64,000 bases of DNA. Origin: Mucilaginibacter_A sp041088075 (GTDB lineage: Bacteria > Bacteroidota > Bacteroidia > Sphingobacteriales > Sphingobacteriaceae). The position numbers and the translations under genes are program-made. The stretch is from contig NZ_JBGCVY010000066.1 in assembly GCF_041088075.1 (NCBI RefSeq), forward strand, positions 50,664 to 114,663, in the 5' to 3' direction. The notes beneath the pieces were generated by a model. It was not told where the DNA came from. It was given only the letters and a program-made list of their open reading frames with translations, and did no database searches. Each line of letters starts with the position of its first letter. Within the stretch, counting starts at the first letter, position 1. Below, piece by piece: positions 8,287-17,007 of the stretch.

Positions 8287-10404
8287 TTGAAGGCTGATCT
8301 GAAAGTTGCATTAATAGGAAACCCCAACACCGGTAAATCCACGCTTTTTAATGTTCTTACCGGTCTTAACCAAAAAGTTGGCAATTTCCCCGGCGTTACG
8401 GTTGATAAAAAAACCGGTTTTTGTTTGTTAAACGATGGCCGCCGCGCCGAAATCATTGATCTTCCCGGAACGTACAGTTTGTATCCGAAAAGCAAGGACG
8501 AGTCTATCGTTTTTTCTGTTTTGGCCGATCGTTCCAACCCGCACCATCCTGATCTGGTGATCGTTATCCTGGATGCTTCCAACTTAAAACGAAACTTGCT
8601 GCTTTACACGCAGGTTGCCGATTTAAAAATCCCGGTTATCCTGGCTTTAAATATGATGGACCTGGCCAATAAATCCGGCCTGGAAATCAACATCAACCTA
8701 CTTTCAAAAAAATTAGGTGTTCCTGTTGTACCGATTTCTGCGCGAAAAGCCGAAGGAATTACTGCACTAAAAGAAGCAATTGGTTACGCCAACCGTTTTG
8801 CCTTGCAGGAAGATACAATTGATGTGGAACAATTGGCGCCAGAATTGATTAGCAGCATCCGCGATGAAATCCACGTAGAAAACAATTACTACGCCTTGCA
8901 ACTGGCGCACCAGCACGAATATCTGCCGTTTTTGTCTCCGCAGCAAAACGACCGGATTGAAACGCTGGAGGAGGAGCATAGCTTTCATTCCCAAAAATCC
9001 CAGGCTACAGAAACCATTGCGCGTTATAATTTCATCAATGATATTTTGTTTGATACCGTTATCCGCAAAAATCATTTCGCACAGGAAGAAAGCTACAGCA
9101 ACAAAATTGATAAAGTTCTCACGCACAAAGTTTTCGGTTTTGTGATTTTCTTTGCGATTTTAATGTTCATTTTCCAGGTCATCTTTTCCTGGTCGGCTTA
9201 CCCGATGGCACTAATTGAGGATACGTTTACCTGGCTAACTTCCGTATTGCACAAAACACTTCCGGCCGGCCCGTTAACCAGTTTGCTGTTGGATGGCGTG
9301 ATTGCCGGGCTAAGCGGCGTGCTGGTTTTTATCCCGCAAATTGCCATCTTGTTTGCTTTTATTTCCATTTTGGAAGATACCGGTTACATGTCGCGCGTAA
9401 CGTTTATGATGGACCGCATCATGCGAAAAGTTGGGCTGAACGGAAAATCAGTCGTGCCGCTCATCGGTGGTTTTGCCTGCGCCGTGCCTTCTATCATGAG
9501 TACGCGTACCATCGAAAACTGGAAAGATCGCATGATTACCATTATGGTTACGCCTTTAATTACCTGTTCTGCGCGTTTGCCGGTTTACACGTTGCTGATT
9601 TCCCTCGTCGTTCCTAACCGAAACGTATGGTGGCTTTTTAATCTGCAAGGTTTGGCCATGATGGCGATGTATTTGTTCAGCGTTGTTTCGGCGGTGGTTG
9701 TGGCGTTTGTTTTTAAGCTGATTTTAAAAAGCCGTGAACGTGGATATTTCATTATGGAACTACCGGTTTACCGGATGCCGCGCTGGAAAAACGTTGGTTT
9801 AACGATGTACGAACGGTCAAAAACTTTTGTCATCCAGGCCGGAAAAGTCATCATCGCCGTTTCTATTATTTTATGGGTGATGGCTTCGTACGGCCCGGGA
9901 AACCGTATGGCAAGGATCGAGCAGAAATACAATAATGCTTCTTTTACCGGCAAAAAATCAGCGGAAGAATTGCAGCATTTAAAAGCGACTGACCAGCTTG
10001 AAAATTCTTACGCCGGTATTTTAGGCCATGCCATCGAGCCGGCCATTCGTCCTTTAGGTTTCGATTGGAAAATTGGCATCGCTCTAATTACTTCCGTTGC
10101 CGCCCGCGAAGTTTTTGTAGGAACAATGGCCACGATTTACAGTGTGGATGGCAATGCCGATAAATTAGATTCGGTGATGGACAAGATGCGAAATGCCAAA
10201 AACCCGGAAACAGGTTTGCCGGTTTTCACCTTCGCCGTTGCCATGTCGCTCATGATGTTTTACGCTTTCGCGATGCAATGCGCCAGCACGGTTGCCGTAG
10301 TTTACCGAGAGACCAAAGAATGGAAATGGCCGGTCATCCAGTTTGCTTACATGACGGTGCTGGCTTATGCCGCAAGTTTTATTACTTTCCACCTGTTAAA
10401 ATAA
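8287..10404 (+). CDS. feoB: Ferrous iron transporter FeoB
   Basis: 705 residues. The N-terminal G domain has P-loop GNPNTGKST (residues 12-20), G3 DLPGTYSL and G4 NMMD; it is followed by a helical linker and a transmembrane region of about 9-10 helices with the paired Gate motifs (GFACAVPSIMSTRTI and a second near AMQCASTVAV). It imports Fe2+ across the inner membrane. The start is a TTG at 8287, the only in-frame candidate after the feoA stop that gives the normal N-terminus KADLKVALIGNPN. An iterated motif at 9935-9961 encodes NASFTGKKS in the cytoplasmic insert. Confidence 0.95.
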   Translation: MKADLKVALIGNPNTGKSTLFNVLTGLNQKVGNFPGVTVDKKTGFCLLNDGRRAEIIDLPGTYSLYPKSKDESIVFSVLADRSNPHHPDLVIVILDASNLKRNLLLYTQVADLKIPVILALNMMDLANKSGLEININLLSKKLGVPVVPISARKAEGITALKEAIGYANRFALQEDTIDVEQLAPELISSIRDEIHVENNYYALQLAHQHEYLPFLSPQQNDRIETLEEEHSFHSQKSQATETIARYNFINDILFDTVIRKNHFAQEESYSNKIDKVLTHKVFGFVIFFAILMFIFQVIFSWSAYPMALIEDTFTWLTSVLHKTLPAGPLTSLLLDGVIAGLSGVLVFIPQIAILFAFISILEDTGYMSRVTFMMDRIMRKVGLNGKSVVPLIGGFACAVPSIMSTRTIENWKDRMITIMVTPLITCSARLPVYTLLISLVVPNRNVWWLFNLQGLAMMAMYLFSVVSAVVVAFVFKLILKSRERGYFIMELPVYRMPRWKNVGLTMYERSKTFVIQAGKVIIAVSIILWVMASYGPGNRMARIEQKYNNASFTGKKSAEELQHLKATDQLENSYAGILGHAIEPAIRPLGFDWKIGIALITSVAAREVFVGTMATIYSVDGNADKLDSVMDKMRNAKNPETGLPVFTFAVAMSLMMFYAFAMQCASTVAVVYRETKEWKWPVIQFAYMTVLAYAASFITFHLLK

Positions 10405-10419
10405 GCGTTACATTACAAC

Positions 10420-11028
10420 GTGGATAAAAAGGAAATTCTCAAAAATTACATGCCTGAAGCAGCCGCGCCGGTAATTGCCAAATGGATTGATTATTTTCAA
10501 TGCGAGTTTAAAGTTTCGCGCAACCGCGGCACCAAATTTGGCGATTACCGTTCGCCTTTTGGCGGAAAAGGGCACCGCATTTCTGTTAATTTCGATTTGA
10601 ATGCTTACGCTTTTCTGGTAACCACCGTACACGAATTTGCGCATTTGTACACCTGGAACCAGCATCAGCATAAAGCAAAACCGCACGGCACCGAATGGAA
10701 AAGCAACTTTAAACGGATGATGAAACCGTTTTTTGAGTTGGAGATTTTTCCGCCTGATGTTAAAACGGCCATCACCAATTATTTGGATAATCCCGCAGCT
10801 TCCAGTTGTTCAGACCTTACTTTATTTCGCGCCCTCAAAAAATACGATGTAAAAGAAGCATCGGTTATTTTGGTTGAAAAAATCCCGGCCAACGGTTTGT
10901 TCCGTTGGAAAGACGGCCGCGTTTTCCGGCGGGAAGAACGGCTGCGGAAACGTTACCGTTGTGTGGAAGTGAGCACCAACCGGGTTTATTTGTTTAATCC
11001 GGTTGCGGAAGTGGAGTTGGTAAGCTAA
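10420..11028 (+). CDS. SprT-like zinc metallopeptidase domain protein
   Basis: 202 residues. The HExxH-type motif VHEFAHLYTW (about residue 72) and a third histidine in KPHGTEWKSNFKRMM identify a SprT-like metalloprotease domain, as in SprT and the eukaryotic DNA-protein crosslink protease Spartan. The C-terminal part lacks the usual zinc-ribbon cysteines. The start is GTG at 10420, 16 bp after feoB, so it may be cotranscribed. An iterated motif at 10838-10861 encodes DVKEASV. The cellular substrate is unknown. Confidence 0.8.
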   Translation: MDKKEILKNYMPEAAAPVIAKWIDYFQCEFKVSRNRGTKFGDYRSPFGGKGHRISVNFDLNAYAFLVTTVHEFAHLYTWNQHQHKAKPHGTEWKSNFKRMMKPFFELEIFPPDVKTAITNYLDNPAASSCSDLTLFRALKKYDVKEASVILVEKIPANGLFRWKDGRVFRREERLRKRYRCVEVSTNRVYLFNPVAEVELVS

Positions 11029-11037
11029 AAACCAAGG

Positions 11038-11475
11038 TTACATTAGCCCAAACTTTCGTTTTAATTTTACAGGAATAACTTTACTTGATTGTAAACGCTC
11101 CAATATTTGTATGTGATGAAAATCTGTTATTTCGCCTAAAATATTTTCCGGATGCTTTTCTAAAAATGTCGTTAAATCTTTAATGTTCATTTCAGAAATG
11201 AAATCACAATTTACATAACTGTCATATTTTAAAAAAGCATGTTCCTTTTTTGTTATCGTGATACAATTATTGGTGAAAGGTTTATCGGTATTGATGCAAA
11301 CTGATGCAACTTGATTTGAATGCGCAGACACACAAACTATAATTGCATATTTAGGATAATTAACATCTTTAAATTCCGGTATTTTAATGAGTAAAATGCA
11401 TTTAGGGGAAATTTTCTTACCTAAATAATCATCTTTAAATTCTTTAGAAAAGAAATCTCCTAAAGAGGGAGGCAT
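11038..11475 (-). CDS. Putative toxin partner of Panacea antitoxin
   Basis: 145 residues, not a family I can name with certainty. The sequence reads like a small beta-rich SH3/PemK-type fold: PKYAIIVCVSAHSNQVASVCINTD (two strands), KYDSYVNCDFISEM, then a closing helix FHHIQILERLQSS. It overlaps the upstream Panacea-domain gene by 16 bp in the order antitoxin-toxin. Panacea antitoxins are known to pair with many unrelated toxins, so the toxin role is inferred from position. Base use is AT-rich compared with the feo genes. Confidence 0.55.
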   Translation of the reverse strand: MPPSLGDFFSKEFKDDYLGKKISPKCILLIKIPEFKDVNYPKYAIIVCVSAHSNQVASVCINTDKPFTNNCITITKKEHAFLKYDSYVNCDFISEMNIKDLTTFLEKHPENILGEITDFHHIQILERLQSSKVIPVKLKRKFGLM

Positions 11476-12020
11476 TGAGTCAGTCTTTTAAATTCATAAG
11501 ATTCAGTGATAAATCTTATTTGGCTTTCTGATAAATTTTCCTGCTCAAAAATGTATTGCAAGTCAACAAAATTTTCATTGAGCTTTTCGGCTTTGTTGTA
11601 AGCTTTATCGTGTGCTTTACTTTTTAGCTGACTAAAATTTAAATCCTTATTTTCTGCTATGGCTTGGCTGAGGCATTCAATATCACTCTCTGATAATTCT
11701 TCAATGTCTAACTCTTGGTTAGGTTTAAAAGTTGTATTGCTGATAATATGAAAAATTCCGTCACTGTTCTTTTCTTTGAGCAAATTGTAAGACGAAGAAG
11801 GAGTTGAGCCATGTTCAAGTCGGGCAATTGTATCGTCCGTAATTAACCGGCCGTATTTTATCAAATGCTTAACTTCAGCAAAATACAAAATTTTCAAAGC
11901 CGTATATTTATCAGCTATGCCTTGCTCGTTAGCTACTTTATTTGCGATAAATATCAATGAATTGACAGCCTTTACTTTATCAAAGGTTCTGCTTATCATT
12001 GGTTCAATTGAGGTTTGCAT
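11460..12020 (-). CDS. Panacea (DUF4065) domain antitoxin
   Basis: 186 residues. The N-terminal part matches the Panacea/SocA-like pattern: a helix with VNSLIFIANKVANEQGI, then TALKILYFAEVKHLIKYGRLITDD (the Y-F-A-E...H-L-x-x-Y-G core at about 45-65), then IARLEHGSTPSSSYNLL. The domain is known as a promiscuous antitoxin domain (PanA). It lies directly upstream of, and overlaps, a small unknown gene, the usual arrangement. The upstream gap carries a palindromic element, and the operon is AT-rich, consistent with a mobile TA module. Confidence 0.72.
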   Translation of the reverse strand: MQTSIEPMISRTFDKVKAVNSLIFIANKVANEQGIADKYTALKILYFAEVKHLIKYGRLITDDTIARLEHGSTPSSSYNLLKEKNSDGIFHIISNTTFKPNQELDIEELSESDIECLSQAIAENKDLNFSQLKSKAHDKAYNKAEKLNENFVDLQYIFEQENLSESQIRFITESYEFKRLTQCLPL

Positions 12021-12128
12021 CTGTTTAAATATACCTAAATGTTTGGAACAAAGTTTTTAAAATTTTAAATTAATTTGTTGAAACCGAAACCAAATATACT
12101 AACTTTTTTAGTGGCAGTTAAACAATGT

Positions 12129-12295
12129 AGTTGTTTAAACTTTTTTTCCGGCCAGTTTTTTTGACTGATACTTCTTTTATCCTATAAAAATTGGTGCTTT
12201 TACCAGCCTAACCAAATCAAAAAATATTACCCACCAGTTTTTATAGGGTAAAAGAAGCATGGTGCAAAGCACAAAACAACAAGTTTAAACAAGTT
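12129..12295. repeat. Palindromic intergenic element (copy 5)
   Basis: The terminal repeats are AGTTGTTTAAACTT (12129-12142) and AAGTTTAAACAAGTT (12281-12295). The inner motif pair is at 12168-12194 (starting ATACTTCTTTTATCC) and 12234-12260 (ending AAAAGAAGCAT). Its spacer read in reverse (TTTTTGATTTGGTTAGGC) matches the spacer of the copy at 4 kb (TTTTTGATTTGTTTAGGC), so the two are copies in opposite orientation. The element fills most of the 445-bp gap between the Panacea module and the DUF2975 promoter. Confidence 0.85.
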
Positions 12296-12413
12296 CGATA
12301 AATAAAATTTTTTGCCTACACATCCAACAAACTCAAATCAAACTTTAGCGGGATAAAATCAGTTAGCCGAAACAGAATAATTAATTTAAAAAACTAAACA
12401 GAATAAATTTTTA

Positions 12414-12443
12414 TTGTTAATCAATAAAGAGTATCTATATTTG
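12414..12443 (+). promoter_or_regulatory. Bacteroidota-type promoter for the DUF2975/XRE pair
   Basis: TTG (12414-12416), exactly 19 bp, then TATATTTG (12436-12443) fits the Bacteroidota -33/-7 consensus TTTG / TAnnTTTG. The ATG follows 23 bp later. Confidence 0.7.
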
Positions 12444-12465
12444 AACCTAATTAAAGTAATCAAAT

Positions 12466-13056
12466 ATGAAAAGTATCAGTATTAATTATTGGCTCAAAGC
12501 TATCAAGATAGTTTTGTGGATATCCTTGATAGGATTTGGCTTAACCCTGTTTAATACAGCAGGTTTAGTTTTTACGAATAATAAAATGTTTGCAGATGTC
12601 AGATTGAAAAACGCAGAAACAACGAGCCTTGCACAAGCAGAGTTGAAAACGAATCGGGGTGTATTAGCATTTAAATCAGATAATGTTTTAGACAGGTTGG
12701 TATTCCAACATGTTTATGGTTATCATGATTTTATACAATCTTTTTTTACATTTATTACTTGCTGTATCCTGCTGATAACGATTAAAGGAATTGATCCCAA
12801 TAGCCCGTTTACTTTAACTATAGCAAAAAGAATATCAATAATTGGTAGTTTGTATATTATATATGGTTTAGTAAGTATAGGGGCTGGATTTTATCTTGTA
12901 TCAAGAGTTGAGGCTATTATGAAGCAGGTTACAGGAGATTACACAAGTTTTAGAGACGACTTATCCAATATCAAAGTTGGCATATTTATCTTGATTTTTG
13001 CATTTATATACAAAATATGTGTTACTTATCAGGAAGAAAACCGGTTAACAGTTTAA
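12466..13056 (+). CDS. DUF2975 membrane protein
   Basis: 196 residues, four hydrophobic helices (about 12-35, 82-102, 125-150, 172-188) separated by a polar extracytoplasmic loop; this is the layout of the DUF2975 family. These proteins are regularly encoded just before a small Cro/CI-type regulator, as here (2-bp gap). Function is not established; the pairing suggests a membrane sensor or a membrane protein controlled by the regulator. AT-rich. Confidence 0.75.
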   Translation: MKSISINYWLKAIKIVLWISLIGFGLTLFNTAGLVFTNNKMFADVRLKNAETTSLAQAELKTNRGVLAFKSDNVLDRLVFQHVYGYHDFIQSFFTFITCCILLITIKGIDPNSPFTLTIAKRISIIGSLYIIYGLVSIGAGFYLVSRVEAIMKQVTGDYTSFRDDLSNIKVGIFILIFAFIYKICVTYQEENRLTV

Positions 13057-13058
13057 TA

Positions 13059-13265
13059 ATGCCGATTATAGTAAACTTAGATGTGATGATGGCAAAGCGA
13101 AAGGTATCACTTAATGAATTGCAACAAAAAGTCGGTATTACTTTGGCTAACTTATCTATTTTAAAAACCGGGAAAGCCAGAGCTATTCGTTTTGAAACCT
13201 TGGCTGCTATTTGTAAAGCACTAAACTGTCAACCTGGAGATATTTTAGAATATCAGGATTCCTAA
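13059..13265 (+). CDS. XRE-family (Cro/CI-type) HTH regulator, YozG-like
   Basis: 68 residues. The start MPIIVNLDVMMAKRKVSLNE (ATG at 13059, 2 bp after the DUF2975 stop) is preferred over an earlier in-frame start inside that gene. The helix-turn-helix is LNELQQKVGITLANLSILKTGKARAIRFETL (about residues 18-48), ending CKALNCQPGDILEY, the standard ending of this small regulator family. It probably controls its own operon with DUF2975. Confidence 0.88.
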   Translation: MPIIVNLDVMMAKRKVSLNELQQKVGITLANLSILKTGKARAIRFETLAAICKALNCQPGDILEYQDS

Positions 13266-13272
13266 ATTGTTT

Positions 13273-13818
13273 CTAAATATCCAACATACTTAAATCAAAC
13301 TTTGGCGGGATGATATAACGCAACTGTACCAAACCGCTGGAGTAGGATTTATGGTTGATCAGCATTAAATCTACCTTATCTTTTCCGCTTTGAAACAGCG
13401 GTTTTCCGCCGCCTAAAATGATCGGATGGACGGAGATCAAAAACTCGTCCACTAAATTTTCTGCCATAAAAGAAGCAAGCAGATTGGCGCCGCCAAAAAA
13501 CCAAATGTTCTTGCCTTCCTGCTCGCGGAAATCTTTTACAAAAGCAACAAAATCAGCGCTGCGGATAATTTTTACACCCAATTGTTCTTCCCGAACCAGC
13601 GTATCAGAAAAAACATAAATGGAATGGTCTTCAAAAAAGCCAAGTCCGGCTTGCGCGATCAGTTCATAGCTTTTTCGGCCCATAAACAAAGCATCGGTAT
13701 CTTCCGAAAACTCGGTCAGACCGTAATCCTGATCGTTTAAACACCAGTCAATTTCGCCGTTTGGGCCTTCAATATAACCATCTAAAGTTGTGGCAATGTT
13801 GAGTGTGATTTTGCGCAT
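13273..13818 (-). CDS. Dihydrofolate reductase / RibD C-terminal-like protein
   Basis: 181 residues with the RibD_C fold: N-terminal ITLNIATTLDGYIEGPNGEIDW, MGRKSYE, then FFGGANLLASFMAENLVDEFLISVHPIILGGGKPLF, the NADPH-binding and closing strands of the family. Substrate is unknown; many Bacteroidota have several paralogues called 'dihydrofolate reductase family protein'. It ends 8 bp from the convergent XRE gene. An iterated motif copy at 13455-13477 encodes ASFMAENL. Confidence 0.85.
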   Translation of the reverse strand: MRKITLNIATTLDGYIEGPNGEIDWCLNDQDYGLTEFSEDTDALFMGRKSYELIAQAGLGFFEDHSIYVFSDTLVREEQLGVKIIRSADFVAFVKDFREQEGKNIWFFGGANLLASFMAENLVDEFLISVHPIILGGGKPLFQSGKDKVDLMLINHKSYSSGLVQLRYIIPPKFDLSMLDI

Positions 13819-13868
13819 AGTTTTTTTATGAGGTTAATAGTTAATGGATGATAGTTATATAAAGTCCA

Positions 13869-14399
13869 CTAAATATTTACAATTAATTTAGCCAAATTCT
13901 TACCCAATTCATTTTCGACTTTAAAGTCCTGCATAAACGTTTCAAACTTTGTGATTCTATCTTTTAGATTTTGGACGTAACGGTTGTGCGTAATTTTCTT
14001 TCTCATGTACCACCAAACCCGTTCAATCGGATTTAGATCGGGAGAGTATGGAGGAAGGTAGACGAGTTCTATCCGATGCTTATATCTTTCCAATATGGGC
14101 TTAAGCCTTTTGGCGTGATGATAAGGCACATTGTCCAAAACCATAACTACCTTTCTGTCATAATACTGTTTGGCCACCAGCAATAAGAAGCTAAAAAAAC
14201 TAACTGTATTCCCTTTGTCCGCTTTGCCTGTAATGACAATACCGCTTTCAGGTTCTATACAGCCGAATAAAGTCTTCCTTTTCCGTTGTTTTTGATTTAT
14301 TCTGGGCTGCTTCCCTTTTTCTGCCCACATATACGAAACTGTAGCTGTGTTTGATAAACTGGCCTCGTCCTGAAATACAATTACAGCATTAGCTTCTCT
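13869..14399 (-). pseudogene. IS630 transposase, C-terminal DDE part (separate frame)
   Basis: The frame is open from a TGA at 14400-14402 to the stop at 13869; the first ATG (14330) starts MWAEKGKQPRINQ. The DDE_3 triad is visible: first Asp in VIVFQDEASL, second in VMVLDNVPYHH, Glu in LNPIERVWWYM. The first Asp is upstream of the only good ATG, so an active enzyme needs fusion with the upstream frame. The frames overlap by only 11 nt (14389-14399). Either a programmed +1 shift at the AGC-TAA stop of the first frame or an inactivating indel explains the split. Confidence 0.75.
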
Positions 14400-14913
14400 T
14401 CACTCCTGGAGTTTTTTTTAAAGCGTTTACCTTTTCTTCCCTGTCTTGGGCTTCAGGGTAAATGCCTTTCCCTTTTTGAAAGGTTAGCCCTAGCTTTTTC
14501 AAAATGTTATAGATCTGCGCCTTCTTATAATCAACCTGGTATTCTTTTTTAATCAGTTCGATTAATAGAGGCCCTGTCCAGGTGGCGCTGTTATAACCGT
14601 AATCATCGGGCTTTTTATTTAATAAAATCGTTTTTATCGCTTGTGATTCATTTGCATCAAGCCGGTTATTTCTGCCGGGCTTTACCTTGTCAATCAATGC
14701 CTCTACTCCGCCTTCATTTAATCGGTTTACCCAATTGCAGATCGATTTAAATGAGGCCTCATAAATAGATTCCAACTCCTGCGGACGTTTACCCAAAGAA
14801 ACCTGATAACAGGCATATAATCTTACAGCTTGTTGAAACTTCTCATCTTTTCGTAATAAAGACCTGAGCTGCTCTGATGTGTAATTCTTTACTGTTAATG
14901 CTATCTTGCTCAT
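14389..14913 (-). CDS. IS630 transposase, N-terminal helix-turn-helix part
   Basis: 174 residues starting MSKIALTVKNYTSEQLRSLL (ATG at 14913, inside the element; the earlier in-frame start would lie outside it). It contains the paired helix-turn-helix region (YQVSLGKRPQELESIYEASF, then SICNWVNRLNEGGVEALID) and the winged-helix part (ATWTGPLLIELIKKEYQVDY) of IS630 transposases, which bind the element ends. It stops at 14389 just after an A8 run (ALKKTPGVKRS). It probably makes a DNA-binding fragment alone and the full enzyme if frameshifted. Confidence 0.8.
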   Translation of the reverse strand: MSKIALTVKNYTSEQLRSLLRKDEKFQQAVRLYACYQVSLGKRPQELESIYEASFKSICNWVNRLNEGGVEALIDKVKPGRNNRLDANESQAIKTILLNKKPDDYGYNSATWTGPLLIELIKKEYQVDYKKAQIYNILKKLGLTFQKGKGIYPEAQDREEKVNALKKTPGVKRS

Positions 14914-15014
14914 GTATACAAGATACACTTTTTTATTTAATTGTAAAATTATATTAGACTTTATATAATAGTAAGCACCAGGCGATGAACCATCAACCAT
15001 AATCCATGAACCTA

Positions 15015-16397
15015 TCAACTTTCTCCGTTCTTCTCTATCCATTGCTTGCTGAAAGATTTAGGTGCAACTTCAGGCATGTCGCGTAAATGTCCCCAAGTTC
15101 CTTTAAACAAAAAGCGTAACAGAAAATTTTTAAAGCCTCCGTTAAAATAATCGGTCATTTTTCGGCTCAACATGCCTTTTTTCCACAACGACCAGCCCCA
15201 ACGTTCTTTTACCGGGTTGAGGTTTTCTTTGACCGAATCCCGCCGGTTCAACAGCAGTAACTTGTGCAAATCTATTTTTACCGGACAAACTTCCGAGCAT
15301 TTTCCGCATAAACTGGAAGCATAGCTCAAGTGTTTAAACTCGTCCATGCCTTGCATGTGCGGCGTAATGATGGAGCCGATTGGCCCACTATACGTAGTTT
15401 CATACGTATGGCCGCCAATGTTTTTGTAAACCGGACAAGCATTTAAACAAGCGCCGCAACGTATGCAATACAAAGCCTGCCGCTGGTCTTTTTGTGCCAG
15501 CAGGTTGGTTCTGCCGTTGTCCAGCAAAATCACGTACATTTCTTCCGGGCCGTCGGTTTCGGGAAATTGGCGCGGGCCGCTTAAAATGGTATTGTAAACC
15601 GTCAAATTTTGTCCGGTTCCGTGGGTGGATAGCAGCGGCCAAAACAAATCCAGATCCGCAATCGAAGGGATCATCTTTTCAATTCCAACGACAGCAATAT
15701 GGATTTTCGGAAAAGTGGTGCACAAACGCGCGTTGCCTTCGTTCTCCGTAATTGCGATGCTGCCCGTATCAGCAATTAAAAAATTAGCGCCGGTGATGCC
15801 AATATCCGCATGGACATATTTTGCCCGAAGCAGTTCGCGTGCTTTCAATGTTAGCTGTTCCGGCGTGGCATCTATCGGCGTGCCAAACCGTTCGTTAAAC
15901 AATTTGGCGATGTCTTCTTTGGAAAGGTGCATGGCCGGCGTAACAATGTGATACGGTTTTTGGCCGAGGAGCTGCACAATGTATTCGCCCAAGTCTGTTT
16001 CCAAACTTTCAATGTTGTTTTCGGTGAGAAATTCGTTGATGTGAATTTCTTCCGTAACCATTGATTTGGATTTAACTACTGTTTTTGCACCTGCTTTTTG
16101 GATGATGTTGAGGATTTCTTTTTGCGCTTCGGCGGCATCGTTCGCCCAAATCACTTTTCCGCCGCGCCGCTGAAAGTTGGCTTCAAACTCAGGCAGCAAT
16201 TTGTCTAAGTTTTCCATCACCTTCCATTTCGTTACATGCGCTTTGCGTTTGGCGTTTTCGAGGTTGGTTAAACGCGTAATTCCGCGGGCAACGGCAGCAT
16301 CATACTTACCAATGTTGTGGTTGATGATGCTGCGGTGTTTTAAATCAAAGGCTTTAACTTCAGCATTAGCAATAAAATCTTCTGCAGTTTTAGTCAT
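15015..16397 (-). CDS. lutB: LutB/LldF-type L-lactate utilisation iron-sulfur protein
   Basis: 460 residues. An N-terminal LUD domain (about 60-300) is followed by two 4Fe-4S motifs, CIRCGACLNACP (about 312) and CGKCSEVCP (about 365), and a C-terminal DUF3390-type tail (GWSLWKKGMLSRK...). LutB acts with LutA and LutC to oxidise L-lactate in many bacteria. Neither partner is adjacent: gtrA is upstream, and the IS630 element begins 50 bp downstream. Either the partners are elsewhere or rearrangement near the IS removed them. Length matches the family. Confidence 0.9.
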   Translation of the reverse strand: MTKTAEDFIANAEVKAFDLKHRSIINHNIGKYDAAVARGITRLTNLENAKRKAHVTKWKVMENLDKLLPEFEANFQRRGGKVIWANDAAEAQKEILNIIQKAGAKTVVKSKSMVTEEIHINEFLTENNIESLETDLGEYIVQLLGQKPYHIVTPAMHLSKEDIAKLFNERFGTPIDATPEQLTLKARELLRAKYVHADIGITGANFLIADTGSIAITENEGNARLCTTFPKIHIAVVGIEKMIPSIADLDLFWPLLSTHGTGQNLTVYNTILSGPRQFPETDGPEEMYVILLDNGRTNLLAQKDQRQALYCIRCGACLNACPVYKNIGGHTYETTYSGPIGSIITPHMQGMDEFKHLSYASSLCGKCSEVCPVKIDLHKLLLLNRRDSVKENLNPVKERWGWSLWKKGMLSRKMTDYFNGGFKNFLLRFLFKGTWGHLRDMPEVAPKSFSKQWIEKNGES

Positions 16398-16429
16398 GCG
16401 GTAAAATTACAAATTAGCTGTACAAGGAA

Positions 16430-16936
16430 TTATAAGATGGCTTCTTTTTTCTCTCTGAAGAAAAAATAGGTTTGGCTGAAGTAACTGAAAAAAACAATAA
16501 TAATTGTGCACAAAATTTTTGATGGTGTAGGATATAATCCAAAATGTTCCACAAAGATTTTAAGAAGAACATAATTTAACAAAATACAAATGAGGTTAAC
16601 CGTTATAAATCTTGCTAATTGCCCTCTTCTTGTTAAGCCTGATTGCTGAAAAACAACATATCTATTTAAATAAAAGCCTGTGGTAAAAGAAATACTAAAG
16701 GCAAGCATTAAGGATGCAATATGCGGACTCAAGGTAACAGAACCTAAGTGGAAGTTGTGTTTTTTGAAAATAAAGTTGTAACTAATTGTAAAAAGACAAA
16801 TATCAAGCGCCGTATTAAAACCGCCGCAGGCTGCATATCTAAACGTTTGTAATGGAATTAATTGCTTAAATGGTTTGAAAAAAAGATCAATAAAACTAAA
16901 GATACGTCTTCTGACAAAGTGATGAAGTTTTTTCAT
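16430..16936 (-). CDS. GtrA-family membrane protein
   Basis: 168 residues with four transmembrane helices; family phrases RYAACGGFNTALDICLF and SFTTGFYLNRYVVFQ are present (the latter is the GtrA signature with N-R-x-x-V/T-F). GtrA-like proteins are thought to help move lipid-linked sugars across the inner membrane for polysaccharide decoration. The gene is more AT-rich than neighbours. The downstream gene is lutB, 32 bp away. Confidence 0.85.
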   Translation of the reverse strand: MKKLHHFVRRRIFSFIDLFFKPFKQLIPLQTFRYAACGGFNTALDICLFTISYNFIFKKHNFHLGSVTLSPHIASLMLAFSISFTTGFYLNRYVVFQQSGLTRRGQLARFITVNLICILLNYVLLKIFVEHFGLYPTPSKILCTIIIVFFSYFSQTYFFFREKKEAIL

Positions 16937-16976
16937 AGTTGAACAAAAAGCTTTTCTCTGCCTTACTTATCTTACT

Positions 16977-17003
16977 GATTTTTATATGATAAAAGAAGCA
17001 TCA
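16977..17003. repeat. Solitary full-length iterated motif between gtrA and the M28 peptidase
   Basis: GATTTTTATATGA then TAAAAGAAGCATCAG: both halves are present, no inverted partner. It starts 40 bp upstream of the gtrA start and lies 4 bp beyond the M28 peptidase stop. Confidence 0.8.
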
Positions 17004-17007
17004 GCAA

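Larger units (their letters stand above)
13858..14965 (-). mobile_element. IS630-family insertion sequence
   Basis: About 1.1 kb. The ends are imperfect 29-bp inverted repeats: the left begins TATAAAGTCCACTAAATATT and the reversed right begins TATAAAGTCTAATATAATTT. Both ends sit in TATA, as expected for TA-targeting IS630/Tc1 elements, so the exact duplicated TA is ambiguous by a few bases. It carries a split transposase on the minus strand. It lies between the DHFR-like gene and the end of lutB, 50 bp from the lutB stop. It contains no copy of the iterated motif. Confidence 0.85.
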
